Below, piece after piece: positions 14,600 to 23,384 of a stretch of 39,763 nucleotides of DNA; position 1 is the first letter of the stretch, and every line of letters starts with the position of its first letter. The position numbers and the translations under genes are program-made. The stretch is from contig CAIXIP010000096.1 of assembly GCA_903919535.1 (NCBI GenBank), positions 1 to 39,763 of the forward strand, written 5' to 3'. A model generated the notes under the pieces. That model was not told where the DNA came from. It searched no databases and saw nothing but the letters and a program-made list of their open reading frames with translations. This DNA comes from an uncultured Bacteroidota bacterium. GTDB taxonomy: Bacteria > Bacteroidota > Bacteroidia > 2-12-FULL-35-15.

Positions 14600-17500
14600 A
14601 TGAAAAAAATACTCGCTCTAAGCCTTTTATTTGCAACTAACAGTTTATTTGCTGATGATGCACCTAATATTACAAGCCCTAATGCTGCAGTTATTTGTAG
14701 TGGTGGAACAGTTACTATTGCCTTAACTACTGACATTGAAGCAAACTTTACTTGGATAGCAAATAATAATCCTAATACAACTGGAGAAAGCACTACTATT
14801 CAAACAACAAGCACATTAAGTAATACCATTACAAACACTTCAACGTCCGCACAAATAGTTACTTACACGATTACGGCAACTCATGACGGACACACAACTA
14901 CACAAACAGTTACTGTTACAGTTTATCCTAAACCTTTAATGACAAGCGCCAGTGCAATAAGTATTTGTAGTGGTAATTTGGTTTCCATCCCCTTGACAAG
15001 TTCACCAAATTCAACCTATACATGGATTGCAACCAACAATCCTAACACAACAGGAGAGAGTATCACAATTCAATCAAACAATCTACTGAACAATACGATA
15101 ATAAATTTGTTAGGCACTTCACAAATAGTGACATATACGGTTACACCTACTTCAATTATTGGTAGCTGTTTAGGAACACCTCAAACTGTTACTGTTACTG
15201 TTAACCCGAAACCTATTATGACAAGCACTAGTGCAATAAGCATTTGTAGCGAAAATCTGGTTTCTATTCCCTTGGCAAGCTCACCTGCTTCTACCTATAC
15301 ATGGATTGCTACCAACAATCCTAACACAACAGGAGAGAGCATTACAATTCAATCAACAAATACATTAAGTAATTCTATAACTAATAACTCTGTTACAGCA
15401 GAAAATGTTGTATACACGGTTACACCTACTTCAACTATTGGAAACTGTTCAGGAACAACTCAAACAGTTACTGTTACAGTCAATCCGAAACCTATAATGA
15501 CAAGTGCAAGCATGGCTATCATTTGCAGTGAAGAAACTGTTAATATTCCATTAACTAGTTCAACAACGGCAACTTATTCTTGGATTGCCAACAACAACGC
15601 GAATACTACAGGAGAAAGCACTACAATTCAATCAACAAATATATTAAGTAATTCTATAACAAATAACTCTGTTACAGCAGAAAATGTTGTATACACGGTA
15701 ACACCTATTTCAACTATTGGAAACTGTTCAGGAGCACCTCAAACAGTTACTGTTACGGTTAAGCCTAAACCTATTATAACACTTTCTTCAAATACACAAT
15801 CTTTTTGTGATGGTGGATCAACAAATATCACGATTACATCTAGTGTTTCAGGAACTACTATATCCTGGAATGCAATTCAATCACTTGTAAGCGGTGCCAC
15901 AAGTGGAACATCTTATTTAATTACAGATATTTTAAATATAACAAGCACAAGCCAAGGCTCTGCTGTTTACACAGTTACATCTTCCGCAGACGGATGTTTG
16001 GGGATACCCGTTAATACAACCGTTACGGTTAATCCAATTGATGATGCATCATTTAACTACCCCAACTCTACTTTCTGTGAATCAGGAACAAATCCGCTTC
16101 CTTTTATATCAGGTTATAATGGAGGGCTTTTTAGTTCTACATCAGGTTTGACATTTACAAGTATGAATACTGGCGAAATTGATTTAGCTTCAAGCACATT
16201 AGGAACATACATTGTTACCTACACAACAACTAACTTATGCCCTAACACAAATACGGCTAATGTGACAATTACAAATGCACCTATTGCTGCATTTAGCTTC
16301 CCCTCAAATGCTACATCATTTTGTCAGAGCGATTCTAATCCATTACCATTAGTTGGGGGGGGTGCTTTTATCGGCAGTTTCAATTCAAATCCTAATGGAT
16401 TGGTGTTCGCAAACTCTTCTGGTCAGATAGATTTAATAAACTCCATACCAGGTGTCTATACAATAACAAATACTATCGCTGCCGCTAATGGGTGTGCCAC
16501 AAGTATTGATTCGCTTTTAATTTCAATAAATTTACCTGCTACCGCAAACGCTGGGGTAGATGGCACTATTTGTTCAGGAAAAACTTTTACTGTTTCAGGT
16601 GCTACAATCGGAGGAAGTGCTATAAATTTTGCTTGGACAACATCGGGTTCAGGAAATTTCGATAATTCAAACACACTAAATGCCATTTATACCCCATCAA
16701 ATGCGGACATTATATCTGGTAGTGTAGTAATAACTATTACTACTAACGATCCTGTAGGTGTTTGTGGTGCTGTGAGTGATGATTTAGTTTTAACAATAAA
16801 TGCGACACCACAACCACCGATAGTTGAGAATAACGCCATATTTAATTGCATAGGTGCACAAGTTGATCCAATTAATGCTACTGGCACAGGAGGTATTGTT
16901 ACCTGGTATTCTGATGCTGCATTATTAAGCATAATTAACACAGGCAATACCTTCACTCCTGTTGGTTTAACTACTTCAACATCACTTTGGCTAACTGAAA
17001 CAGTTGGATCTTGCCAAAGTGATCCGGAACAAGTAAGCATTACTTTAAATCCATTGCCAGTAGCAAATGCTTCAGGCATTGCAGTAACACAGGCAAATTG
17101 TGGAGAAACAGGCTCTATCAACGGAGTGACGATTGCATCAGGACAAATGCCTTATACATTTTTATGGGTTGATTCTAATTCAAATAATATAGGAAACAAT
17201 TTAGACATAACAAATCTGGTAGCTGGCGCATATTCGCTAACTGTCACAGATGGGAATGGGTGCTCATCTACCCTCGGTCCAGTAGCTGTTTCTTCTACCA
17301 CAGATGTTGTTTCAGACTTTTCTGTTAGTCAAGTAACGGGAGAAACACCTTTATCAGTGAACTTTACTAATAATAGCACAGGGGCAACCAATTATCTATG
17401 GCAATTTGGTACTACAGAAACTTCCACTGAAAGCAATCCAACATATATCTATATTCCTTTGGGAAATTTTACTGTTTGTTTAATTGCCAGTAATGATGTA

Positions 17501-17821
17501 GGATGTGCAGATACTACTTGCTCACCAATAGACGTTTACATTAATTCCACTTTTGTTATTCCTAATGTATTTACACCCAATAGCGATAATGTAAACGACC
17601 TGTTTTTTATTCAAAGTAAAGGATTGGAATCAATGGATACAGAAATCTACAATCGTTGGGGAATAAAAGTCTTTGAATGGCACACAATTGATGGAGCATG
17701 GGATGGACGCAACTCAAGTGGAGATTTTGCACCTGAGGGAACTTATTATTTCATCCTGAAAGCTACTGGAGTTGATGGAAAGAAATATTTAGAAAAAGGA
17801 GCGCTTACATTAATGAGGTAG
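14600..17821 (+). CDS. Large secreted repeat protein with T9SS gliding-type C-terminal domain
   Basis: 1073 aa. It has a signal peptide (MKKILALSLLFATNSLFA), then four tandem repeats of about 93 aa (roughly residues 22-392), each with an ICS(G/E)xxVxI start, a TWIAxNNPNTTGES core and a TVTVxPKP end. Further Ig/PKD-like units follow (about 393-900), then a PKD domain (about 903-980, ending near NFTVCLIASNDVGCADTTC). The last ~88 residues (VIPNVFTPNSDNVNDLF, IYNRWGIKVFEW, AWDGRNSSGDFAPEGTYYF) are the gliding-motility-associated C-terminal domain recognised by the type IX secretion system. It is therefore probably exported and held at, or released from, the cell surface, likely as an adhesin. 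A G8 tract lies at 16355-16362. The ATG at 14600 begins the signal peptide. Confidence 0.9.
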   Translation: MKKILALSLLFATNSLFADDAPNITSPNAAVICSGGTVTIALTTDIEANFTWIANNNPNTTGESTTIQTTSTLSNTITNTSTSAQIVTYTITATHDGHTTTQTVTVTVYPKPLMTSASAISICSGNLVSIPLTSSPNSTYTWIATNNPNTTGESITIQSNNLLNNTIINLLGTSQIVTYTVTPTSIIGSCLGTPQTVTVTVNPKPIMTSTSAISICSENLVSIPLASSPASTYTWIATNNPNTTGESITIQSTNTLSNSITNNSVTAENVVYTVTPTSTIGNCSGTTQTVTVTVNPKPIMTSASMAIICSEETVNIPLTSSTTATYSWIANNNANTTGESTTIQSTNILSNSITNNSVTAENVVYTVTPISTIGNCSGAPQTVTVTVKPKPIITLSSNTQSFCDGGSTNITITSSVSGTTISWNAIQSLVSGATSGTSYLITDILNITSTSQGSAVYTVTSSADGCLGIPVNTTVTVNPIDDASFNYPNSTFCESGTNPLPFISGYNGGLFSSTSGLTFTSMNTGEIDLASSTLGTYIVTYTTTNLCPNTNTANVTITNAPIAAFSFPSNATSFCQSDSNPLPLVGGGAFIGSFNSNPNGLVFANSSGQIDLINSIPGVYTITNTIAAANGCATSIDSLLISINLPATANAGVDGTICSGKTFTVSGATIGGSAINFAWTTSGSGNFDNSNTLNAIYTPSNADIISGSVVITITTNDPVGVCGAVSDDLVLTINATPQPPIVENNAIFNCIGAQVDPINATGTGGIVTWYSDAALLSIINTGNTFTPVGLTTSTSLWLTETVGSCQSDPEQVSITLNPLPVANASGIAVTQANCGETGSINGVTIASGQMPYTFLWVDSNSNNIGNNLDITNLVAGAYSLTVTDGNGCSSTLGPVAVSSTTDVVSDFSVSQVTGETPLSVNFTNNSTGATNYLWQFGTTETSTESNPTYIYIPLGNFTVCLIASNDVGCADTTCSPIDVYINSTFVIPNVFTPNSDNVNDLFFIQSKGLESMDTEIYNRWGIKVFEWHTIDGAWDGRNSSGDFAPEGTYYFILKATGVDGKKYLEKGALTLMR
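14663..15776 (+). repeat. Four tandem ~279-bp repeats in the T9SS gene
   Basis: Repeat boundaries recur at 14939, 15218, 15497 and 15776, exactly 279 bp apart; the first unit is slightly diverged. Units 3 and 4 differ at only a few bases over about 140 bp (15340-15480 against 15619-15759), which suggests recent duplication or gene conversion. Confidence 0.85.
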
Positions 17822-17870
17822 CGAATTATTTATCAGAGAATTTAATAAAGAGAAATACTATTAACGGAAA

Positions 17871-18269
17871 TTACAGAAATGATTTTAACCATGAAATTGC
17901 GTCTTCTTCATTGGTTAATATTCGTGTTGGAGTAATTGGATGATTAAACGACATGTAAGCTTGTCCCATTAATTTCTGGGCTATGTTATTTACAACAAAA
18001 GCGCTTGCTAAGGTGTATTTATTGGCCTCTTCACTTGCCGCATATTGCCTGGCTTCAGTATTGGCTAAAGTAAAATTCCCTGCAATAAATAATAGTGGAT
18101 ATTTCTTCCCACCACCAATTTCTTTAAATGCCTGAACCATCTGCTTCCCATCAATTATATTCATTGTTCGATTGGCCTTCATAAATATTTGAATAATCCC
18201 ATCATTCCGCATTGAAACGATTGATGCATCCAAATCCAATTCTTTTATAATTGTAGGTTCTTCGTTCAT
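17871..18269 (-). CDS. Small STAS/SpoIIAA-like domain protein
   Basis: 132 aa, soluble. The pattern is: short N-terminal strand pair (IVSMRNDGIIQIFMK), MNIIDGKQMVQAFKEIGGGKKYPLLFI, a helical AxTEARQYAASEEANK region, and a C-terminal ILTNEEDAISWLKSFL. This fits a Bacteroidota family often described as STAS/SpoIIAA-like, in which the GGKKYP and NEExAxxWL elements recur. The function is unknown. It converges on the T9SS gene and stands 57 bases from the mtaB stop, possibly as the distal gene of an mtaB transcription unit, although it is upstream of neither promoter I can see. Confidence 0.7.
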   Translation of the reverse strand: MNEEPTIIKELDLDASIVSMRNDGIIQIFMKANRTMNIIDGKQMVQAFKEIGGGKKYPLLFIAGNFTLANTEARQYAASEEANKYTLASAFVVNNIAQKLMGQAYMSFNHPITPTRILTNEEDAISWLKSFL

Positions 18270-18326
18270 CTTATCTATTAGATATTCAAAGTTATGTTAA
18301 AAAAATTAAATAGAATTATTGACTTA

Positions 18327-19652
18327 TTAGAGTGACGAAACTTCTATGCTTTCAACAATCAGCATACTTCCATCTGAGTCAAGTTCTTTAAGTTGAACTT
18401 GTTTTAATTGATTGATGAAATTAGGATTGTATGCTGTTTTTACTTTTATATAATTATCAGTAAATCCGTGCATAAAACCATCTTTATTATCCGACTCAAA
18501 AAGAACAGTGCGAGTTTCACCAATATGTTGTTGATAAAAGTGACGTAATTTTTTTGCAGAAAGAATGCGTAGCATTTTATTACGTTTCTTGCGAACTGCC
18601 ATCGGAACAATATTTTTTATTGATATAGCATCTGTGTTATCACGTTCAGAATATGTAAAAACATGCAAGTAGGAAATATCTAATTCATTCAGAAAATTAT
18701 AAGTATCCAAAAAGTCCTCATCTGTTTCTCCGGGAAAACCAACAATCACATCCACCCCAATACAACAATGTGGCATTAGTGTTTTTATTTTTGCAACTCT
18801 ATCTGAATATAATTCGCGCAAATAGCGTCTTCTCATTGATTTCAAGACCTTATTACTTCCTGATTGCAAAGGAATATGAAAATGCGGAACGAAACTTTTT
18901 GATGTGGAAACATACTCAATAATTTCATCCTTCAATAAATTTGGTTCGATAGAAGATATCCGAAAACGCGCAATATCTTTTACTTTATCTAATGCTTTTA
19001 CAAGATCAAAAAAGGTTTCTTCTTGTTTTTCAGAAGCAGTAATCTGAGTTCCGAAATCACCAAGATTTACACCTGTAAGTACAATTTCTTTTACATTTTG
19101 TGATGCAATTTCGGTTGCATTTTTCACTGCATTTAGGATAGAATCACTTCTACTACTCCCTCTTGCTAAAGGAATCGTACAAAATGAACAATTATAATCA
19201 CAACCATCTTGCACTTTCAGAAAAACCCTTGTACGATCTCCAAAGGAATAGGAATCAACAAAAAAATTTGCTTCTTCTATCTCACAGCTATATACTTCTG
19301 CTTTTGTTTTTTTTGTAAGATCACTTAAATAATTGAGCAATTTAAATTTTTCGGAAGCACCTAAAACGAGATCCACACCGTCAATATTAGCAATTTCTTC
19401 AGGTTTCAACTGTGCATAACAACCAACAATTACTACATATGCATCAGGTGAAACACTTAGTGCTGATTTTACAATTTGCTTACATTCTTTATCCGCATTG
19501 GATGTAACGGAACAAGTATTTATAACATATACATCTGCAGATTGCGCAAAATCTACTTTTTGGTAACCGTTATCCTCAAACAAACGCGATATAGTGCTCG
19601 TTTCTGAGAAATTTAGTTTACAACCTAATGTATGAAATGCGACTCGTTTCAA
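18327..19652 (-). CDS. mtaB: tRNA t6A37 methylthiotransferase MtaB
   Basis: 441 aa. The UPF0004 domain supplies Cys11 (HTLGCKLNFSET), Cys47 (NTCSVT) and Cys78 (VGCYAQ). The radical-SAM motif CDYNCSFC supplies Cys151, Cys155 and Cys158. A C-terminal TRAM-like region follows. HTLGCKLN is typical of MtaB, as opposed to MiaB or RimO. It converts t6A37 to ms2t6A37 in tRNA-Lys. The start is TTG at 19652: an in-frame TAA immediately precedes it, and homologues begin at this residue, so no ATG alternative exists. A hairpin-forming repeat (19699-19720) lies in the upstream region. Confidence 0.93.
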   Translation of the reverse strand: MKRVAFHTLGCKLNFSETSTISRLFEDNGYQKVDFAQSADVYVINTCSVTSNADKECKQIVKSALSVSPDAYVVIVGCYAQLKPEEIANIDGVDLVLGASEKFKLLNYLSDLTKKTKAEVYSCEIEEANFFVDSYSFGDRTRVFLKVQDGCDYNCSFCTIPLARGSSRSDSILNAVKNATEIASQNVKEIVLTGVNLGDFGTQITASEKQEETFFDLVKALDKVKDIARFRISSIEPNLLKDEIIEYVSTSKSFVPHFHIPLQSGSNKVLKSMRRRYLRELYSDRVAKIKTLMPHCCIGVDVIVGFPGETDEDFLDTYNFLNELDISYLHVFTYSERDNTDAISIKNIVPMAVRKKRNKMLRILSAKKLRHFYQQHIGETRTVLFESDNKDGFMHGFTDNYIKVKTAYNPNFINQLKQVQLKELDSDGSMLIVESIEVSSL

Positions 19653-19921
19653 TTATTTCTGATTTAAAATTTGGGATTGCGAAAATACTAAATATCTGTG
19701 AACCATTTATTAATGGTTTAATCCATTTTCAGAATTTCACTTCTAACAATTCAATAAAATAGGAAAAAAGAATTAGTCTCTTGTTCAAAAAACTGTTAAT
19801 AAGAGAAGTTTTGCAGCGTGATTTTTTAATGAATAATTGACTAAACTTGAAGAATAATAAAACTTGCTGAACAAATTTCATTTTTTATCAAAAAAATGAG
19901 ACAACAAAAAAACTGATATTC
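19653..19921 (+). other. Divergent intergenic region, mtaB to binding-protein gene
   Basis: 269 bases, the longest non-coding stretch of the window. It contains one clear inverted repeat (19699-19720) and a weak one with TCTCTT/AAGAGA arms around 19780-19810. No exact TAnnTTTG element was found for either gene, and no small ORF or RNA gene was recognised. Confidence 0.4.
19699..19720. repeat. Inverted repeat upstream of mtaB
   Basis: AACCATT and AATGGTT pair perfectly across a TATT loop (19701-19718). A G-U and an A-T pair extend this to 9 bp as RNA. It lies about 50 bases upstream of the mtaB TTG and could be a leader hairpin or a protein-binding site. Confidence 0.5.
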
Positions 19922-21562
19922 ATGAAAAAACAATTCCTATATCTTTCAATAATACTATTGATTGCAGCATGTTCAACAAAAGTCGAAAAGAAAATAGATA
20001 CTCGTACCGTTTTCAAATACAATGAAATGGGAGCTCTTACGTCTCTTGACCCTGCGGCTGCCCGTACTTTTGAAAACATCTGGGTTGTTAATCAATTGTA
20101 CAATGGGTTAGTACAAATGAACGATTCATTGCATATTGAGCCGTCTATCGCCAAATCATGGACAATTTCAGGTGACGGATTAACATACACTTTCAATTTA
20201 AATTCGAATGTTTTATTCCATGACAACAAATATTTTGAAAACGGAAAAGGCAGAAAAGTAGTTGCAAGCGATTTTGTTTACAGTTTTAATCGTTTGTTAG
20301 ACCCGAAAGTTTCAAGTGCCACATCATTGCTTTCACAAGTAGATATGCGTGATCAAAAAGGTTTTGAGGCAACAAACGATAGTACTTTTATTGTGCATCT
20401 TTCAAAACCATTTACTCCGTTTTTAGGAATCCTTACTATGAAATATTTTTCGGTTATCCCGAAAGAAGTTGTCGAAAAATACGGTGAAGATTTTCGAAGA
20501 AATCCAGTTGGTACAGGTCCATTTAGATTTAAAATGTGGGAAGAAGGCTCAAAAATGGTTGTCGTTAAAAATGAAAACTATTTTGAATTTGAGAACACGA
20601 AAAGACTTCCATATTTGGATGCTGTTTCAATTTCATTTATTAAGGACAAAGAAACTTCATTCCTTGATTTCTTGCAAGGCAATGTAGATATGGTTTCAGG
20701 AATAGATGCTATCAATACAAACGAAGTTTTGACAACAGAAGGTCAATTAAATGACAAATACAAAAACCAGTTCAGTATTCAAACTCAACCTTATTTAAAA
20801 ACAGATTATTTAGGATTTTTAATTGACGAGAATTTACCTGTTCTTAAAAACTCTCCTTTAAAAATAAAAGCTCTTCGACAAGCCATTAATTATGGATTTG
20901 ACAGAAAAAAAATGGTTAAGTATTTAAGAAGAAATCTTGGAATACCTGCTACAGCGGGTTTCATTCCTGTTGGTTTACCTTCGTTCGATTCATCAAAAGT
21001 GAAAGGGTATGATTACAATCCTGATAAAGTAAGAGAATTACTCTTTTTAGCAGGTTTTCCTGATGGTAAAGACTTACCAGAAATTTCTCTTGCAACTACC
21101 GAACAATATCTTGAATTAGCTGAATACATTCAATCCCAACTAGCCGAATTTGGAATTAAAATGAAAATTGATGTTCAAAAAGCGTCTGTTTTAACTGAAG
21201 CAATCGCAAGTTCAAAAGTTAATTTCTTTCGTAAATCATGGGTAGCAGATTATCCTGATGCAGAAAATTTTTTATCATTATTCTATAGTAAAAATTGGAG
21301 TCCAAAGGGATTTAACTACACACATTATTTTAATCCTCAATTTGACATCTTGTATGAAAAATCACAGGAAGAATTAAATGATTCGATACGCAATGATTAT
21401 TACCGTCAAATGGATCGATTATTAATTGATAATGCACCTATAGTTCCATTATATTATGACCAAGTAGTTCGTTTAGTTCAGAATAATATCAGTGGATTAA
21501 CTTCCAATCCGATGAATTTGCTTTCGCTCAAAAAAGTAAAAAAAGAAAATATATATAAATAA
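19922..21562 (+). CDS. Family 5 ABC-transporter substrate-binding lipoprotein
   Basis: 546 aa. The N-terminus ends in LLIAACS, a lipobox with Cys17, so it is a lipoprotein. The body follows the OppA/DppA (SBP family 5) pattern: YNEMGALTSLDPAAA, NQLYNGLVQMND, PSIAKSWTISGDGLTYTFNL, VASDFVYSFNRLLDP, NPVGTGPFRF, and late in the protein APIVPLYYD. Such proteins bind oligopeptides or similar ligands for an ABC importer. No permease or ATPase gene is adjacent, so this is an orphan binding protein. It converges on the proline-rich gene 27 bases downstream. Confidence 0.9.
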   Translation: MKKQFLYLSIILLIAACSTKVEKKIDTRTVFKYNEMGALTSLDPAAARTFENIWVVNQLYNGLVQMNDSLHIEPSIAKSWTISGDGLTYTFNLNSNVLFHDNKYFENGKGRKVVASDFVYSFNRLLDPKVSSATSLLSQVDMRDQKGFEATNDSTFIVHLSKPFTPFLGILTMKYFSVIPKEVVEKYGEDFRRNPVGTGPFRFKMWEEGSKMVVVKNENYFEFENTKRLPYLDAVSISFIKDKETSFLDFLQGNVDMVSGIDAINTNEVLTTEGQLNDKYKNQFSIQTQPYLKTDYLGFLIDENLPVLKNSPLKIKALRQAINYGFDRKKMVKYLRRNLGIPATAGFIPVGLPSFDSSKVKGYDYNPDKVRELLFLAGFPDGKDLPEISLATTEQYLELAEYIQSQLAEFGIKMKIDVQKASVLTEAIASSKVNFFRKSWVADYPDAENFLSLFYSKNWSPKGFNYTHYFNPQFDILYEKSQEELNDSIRNDYYRQMDRLLIDNAPIVPLYYDQVVRLVQNNISGLTSNPMNLLSLKKVKKENIYK

Positions 21563-21589
21563 GAATCAGGAATAAATAAATAAATAAAA

Positions 21590-22459
21590 CTATTCCGTTT
21601 CTTTAGCAAAAGTTCGCTCAGTAATGCAGGTTCCTTCTTTATAGAAAAATATACCGCCCCAACTGTATTCTTCCTTTTTATAAATATAGTCAACGCCATT
21701 AATATTGACTGTTATGATGGTTAGTTTTCTTCTGTCTTCCTGAATAATTTTTTCAGTTTTATTTTTTACAATTGGTTTCTGAGGTGCATCAGGTTCTTTT
21801 ACAATTGGTTTCGGCTTAGGAGGTTCGGGTTTATATTCAGGCGGTTTAACTTGAATAGGAATAGGATTACTTGGTGGAATTGGAGGTGTTGGTTTTGTTT
21901 CTGCTATTGGACGAGGATTTGGTGTGGGTGGTTTGGGTTTAGGAATCGGATTTGCTTTTGCTTTTTTCTGCATTTCAGTTGCTGTTGCAGTATAATCTTT
22001 ATCGAAACCAAAATCTCCTTCATTAATAGTGTATTTAATCCTGCCAACAGGCTGTGAATATTTAACTTCTTGCTCTTCAGGTTGTTTTTCCAATTCAATT
22101 TCAGCAGTAAATTTTGCAAAATCTTCTTGTTCTCTGTCTTTTGGAACATGTGTATCAATAACAACACTTTTTGAAATGTATCCCATTTTTGTACAGGTGA
22201 ATAAATACTCTGCACCTAGCTCCAGGTCAGCATTGTACTTACCACCATTTGGATCAATAACTCTATAAGGTGAGCCATTTTTAGTTATTGTAATGAGGGA
22301 ATTTTTAAGGTCTCCATCAACGATAGATAATTTAATTTTCACACTAAATACTGGATTGTTTTGTGCCTTTCCAACGATTGGCTGAAATACAAGTAAAAAC
22401 ATTACAAAAGCATTAGCCACGCTTTTTAAAAAAAATATTTTATCTATTCTATTATCCAT
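21590..22459 (-). CDS. Secreted proline-rich protein of unknown function
   Basis: 289 aa. The N-terminus looks like a signal peptide with a long n-region and a hydrophobic core (about residues 13-31) ending in GKAQ. Residues 36-125 look like a small beta-sandwich of the PEGA/carboxypeptidase-regulatory kind (SLITITKNGSPY, GKYNADLELGAEYLFTCTKMGY, then KSVVIDT). A long Pro/Lys linker follows (about 165-230, with many KPxPP and PxP units), then a short folded tail (LTIITVNINGVDYIYKKEEYSWGG). Proline-lysine linkers of this kind can span periplasm or wall, as in TonB, but no TonB C-terminal domain is recognisable. I do not assign a function. Confidence 0.7.
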   Translation of the reverse strand: MDNRIDKIFFLKSVANAFVMFLLVFQPIVGKAQNNPVFSVKIKLSIVDGDLKNSLITITKNGSPYRVIDPNGGKYNADLELGAEYLFTCTKMGYISKSVVIDTHVPKDREQEDFAKFTAEIELEKQPEEQEVKYSQPVGRIKYTINEGDFGFDKDYTATATEMQKKAKANPIPKPKPPTPNPRPIAETKPTPPIPPSNPIPIQVKPPEYKPEPPKPKPIVKEPDAPQKPIVKNKTEKIIQEDRRKLTIITVNINGVDYIYKKEEYSWGGIFFYKEGTCITERTFAKETE

Positions 22460-22547
22460 AAATTTGTATCAAAAATAAGTATTAATTTTTGGGAATTGAA
22501 AACTCATTTTTTTAATCAATTATTAATTGTGAAAATCAAGCTTAAAT

Positions 22548-23345
22548 ATGACTATAGCATTAGATAAACTTTGCCAAGAAGTGTGCCAATTAACAAGAAA
22601 AGTTGGAGATTTTATAAGAACCGAACAAAAAAAATTCTCAACCAATAGTGTTGAAGTAAAAGGGAAAAATGATTTTGTTTCTTATGTTGACAAAACTTCT
22701 GAAATCCAATTAGTAGAAGTTCTTTCGAAACTCTTGCCTGAATCAGGATTTATTGCTGAAGAAGGTACGTCAACAAAAAAAGGAGACGTTTATAATTGGA
22801 TAATTGATCCGCTTGACGGAACAACAAATTTCATCCATGGAATACCTTGTTATGCAATTAGTATAGCTTTAATGAGAAATGAGGAATTGATACTTGGGGT
22901 AATCTATGAAATTAATTTAGATGAATGTTTCTATGCTTGGGAAGGAAGTAAGGCATTTTTAAATGGAAAAGAAATACACGTTTCAAAAGCAGCATCATTA
23001 GCTGATTCATTAATTGCAACTGGCTTCCCATATTACGATTACTCGAAAATGGAGAATTACATGAAACTTTTCAACTATTTTATGAAACACACGCATGGCC
23101 TCCGCAGATTGGGTTCTGCAGCAACTGACCTAGCCTATGTTGCTTGCGGAAGATTTGATGGATTTTATGAATACAGCTTGCAACCGTGGGATGTAGCAGC
23201 AGGTGCATTTATTGTAAAACAGGCTGGTGGAAAAGTAAAAGACTTTAATGGTAATAATAACTATATCTTTGGGAAAGAAATTGTTGCTGGAAACGGTGAA
23301 TGTTTTGATGAATTTCTGAATACCGTTAAAGAACATTTCAAGTAA
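22548..23345 (+). CDS. Inositol monophosphatase family phosphatase
   Basis: 265 aa. The metal-binding set of the family is complete: Glu71 in FIAEEGTS, Asp87 and Asp90 in IDPLDGTTNF, and Asp215 in WDVAAGAFIVKQAGG. These Mg-dependent enzymes hydrolyse phosphate from inositol phosphates or related sugars or nucleotides (SuhB, CysQ and others). RRLGSAATDLAYVACGRFDGFYE favours the SuhB/IMPase branch over CysQ, but the physiological substrate cannot be read from sequence. It is followed 39 bases downstream by a SulP transporter. Confidence 0.88.
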   Translation: MTIALDKLCQEVCQLTRKVGDFIRTEQKKFSTNSVEVKGKNDFVSYVDKTSEIQLVEVLSKLLPESGFIAEEGTSTKKGDVYNWIIDPLDGTTNFIHGIPCYAISIALMRNEELILGVIYEINLDECFYAWEGSKAFLNGKEIHVSKAASLADSLIATGFPYYDYSKMENYMKLFNYFMKHTHGLRRLGSAATDLAYVACGRFDGFYEYSLQPWDVAAGAFIVKQAGGKVKDFNGNNNYIFGKEIVAGNGECFDEFLNTVKEHFK

Positions 23346-23384
23346 TTGCCTACTCAAAGGCAATAATTCTATTTCAAATGCCTT

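Noticed and set aside
14663-15776. Regularly spaced repeats as a CRISPR array
   Set aside because: The repeats are 279-bp in-frame coding units of one open reading frame, without short repeats and unique spacers.
16456-17121. Minus-strand open frames inside the T9SS gene
   Set aside because: They mirror the low-complexity coding repeats; no start signals or family features.
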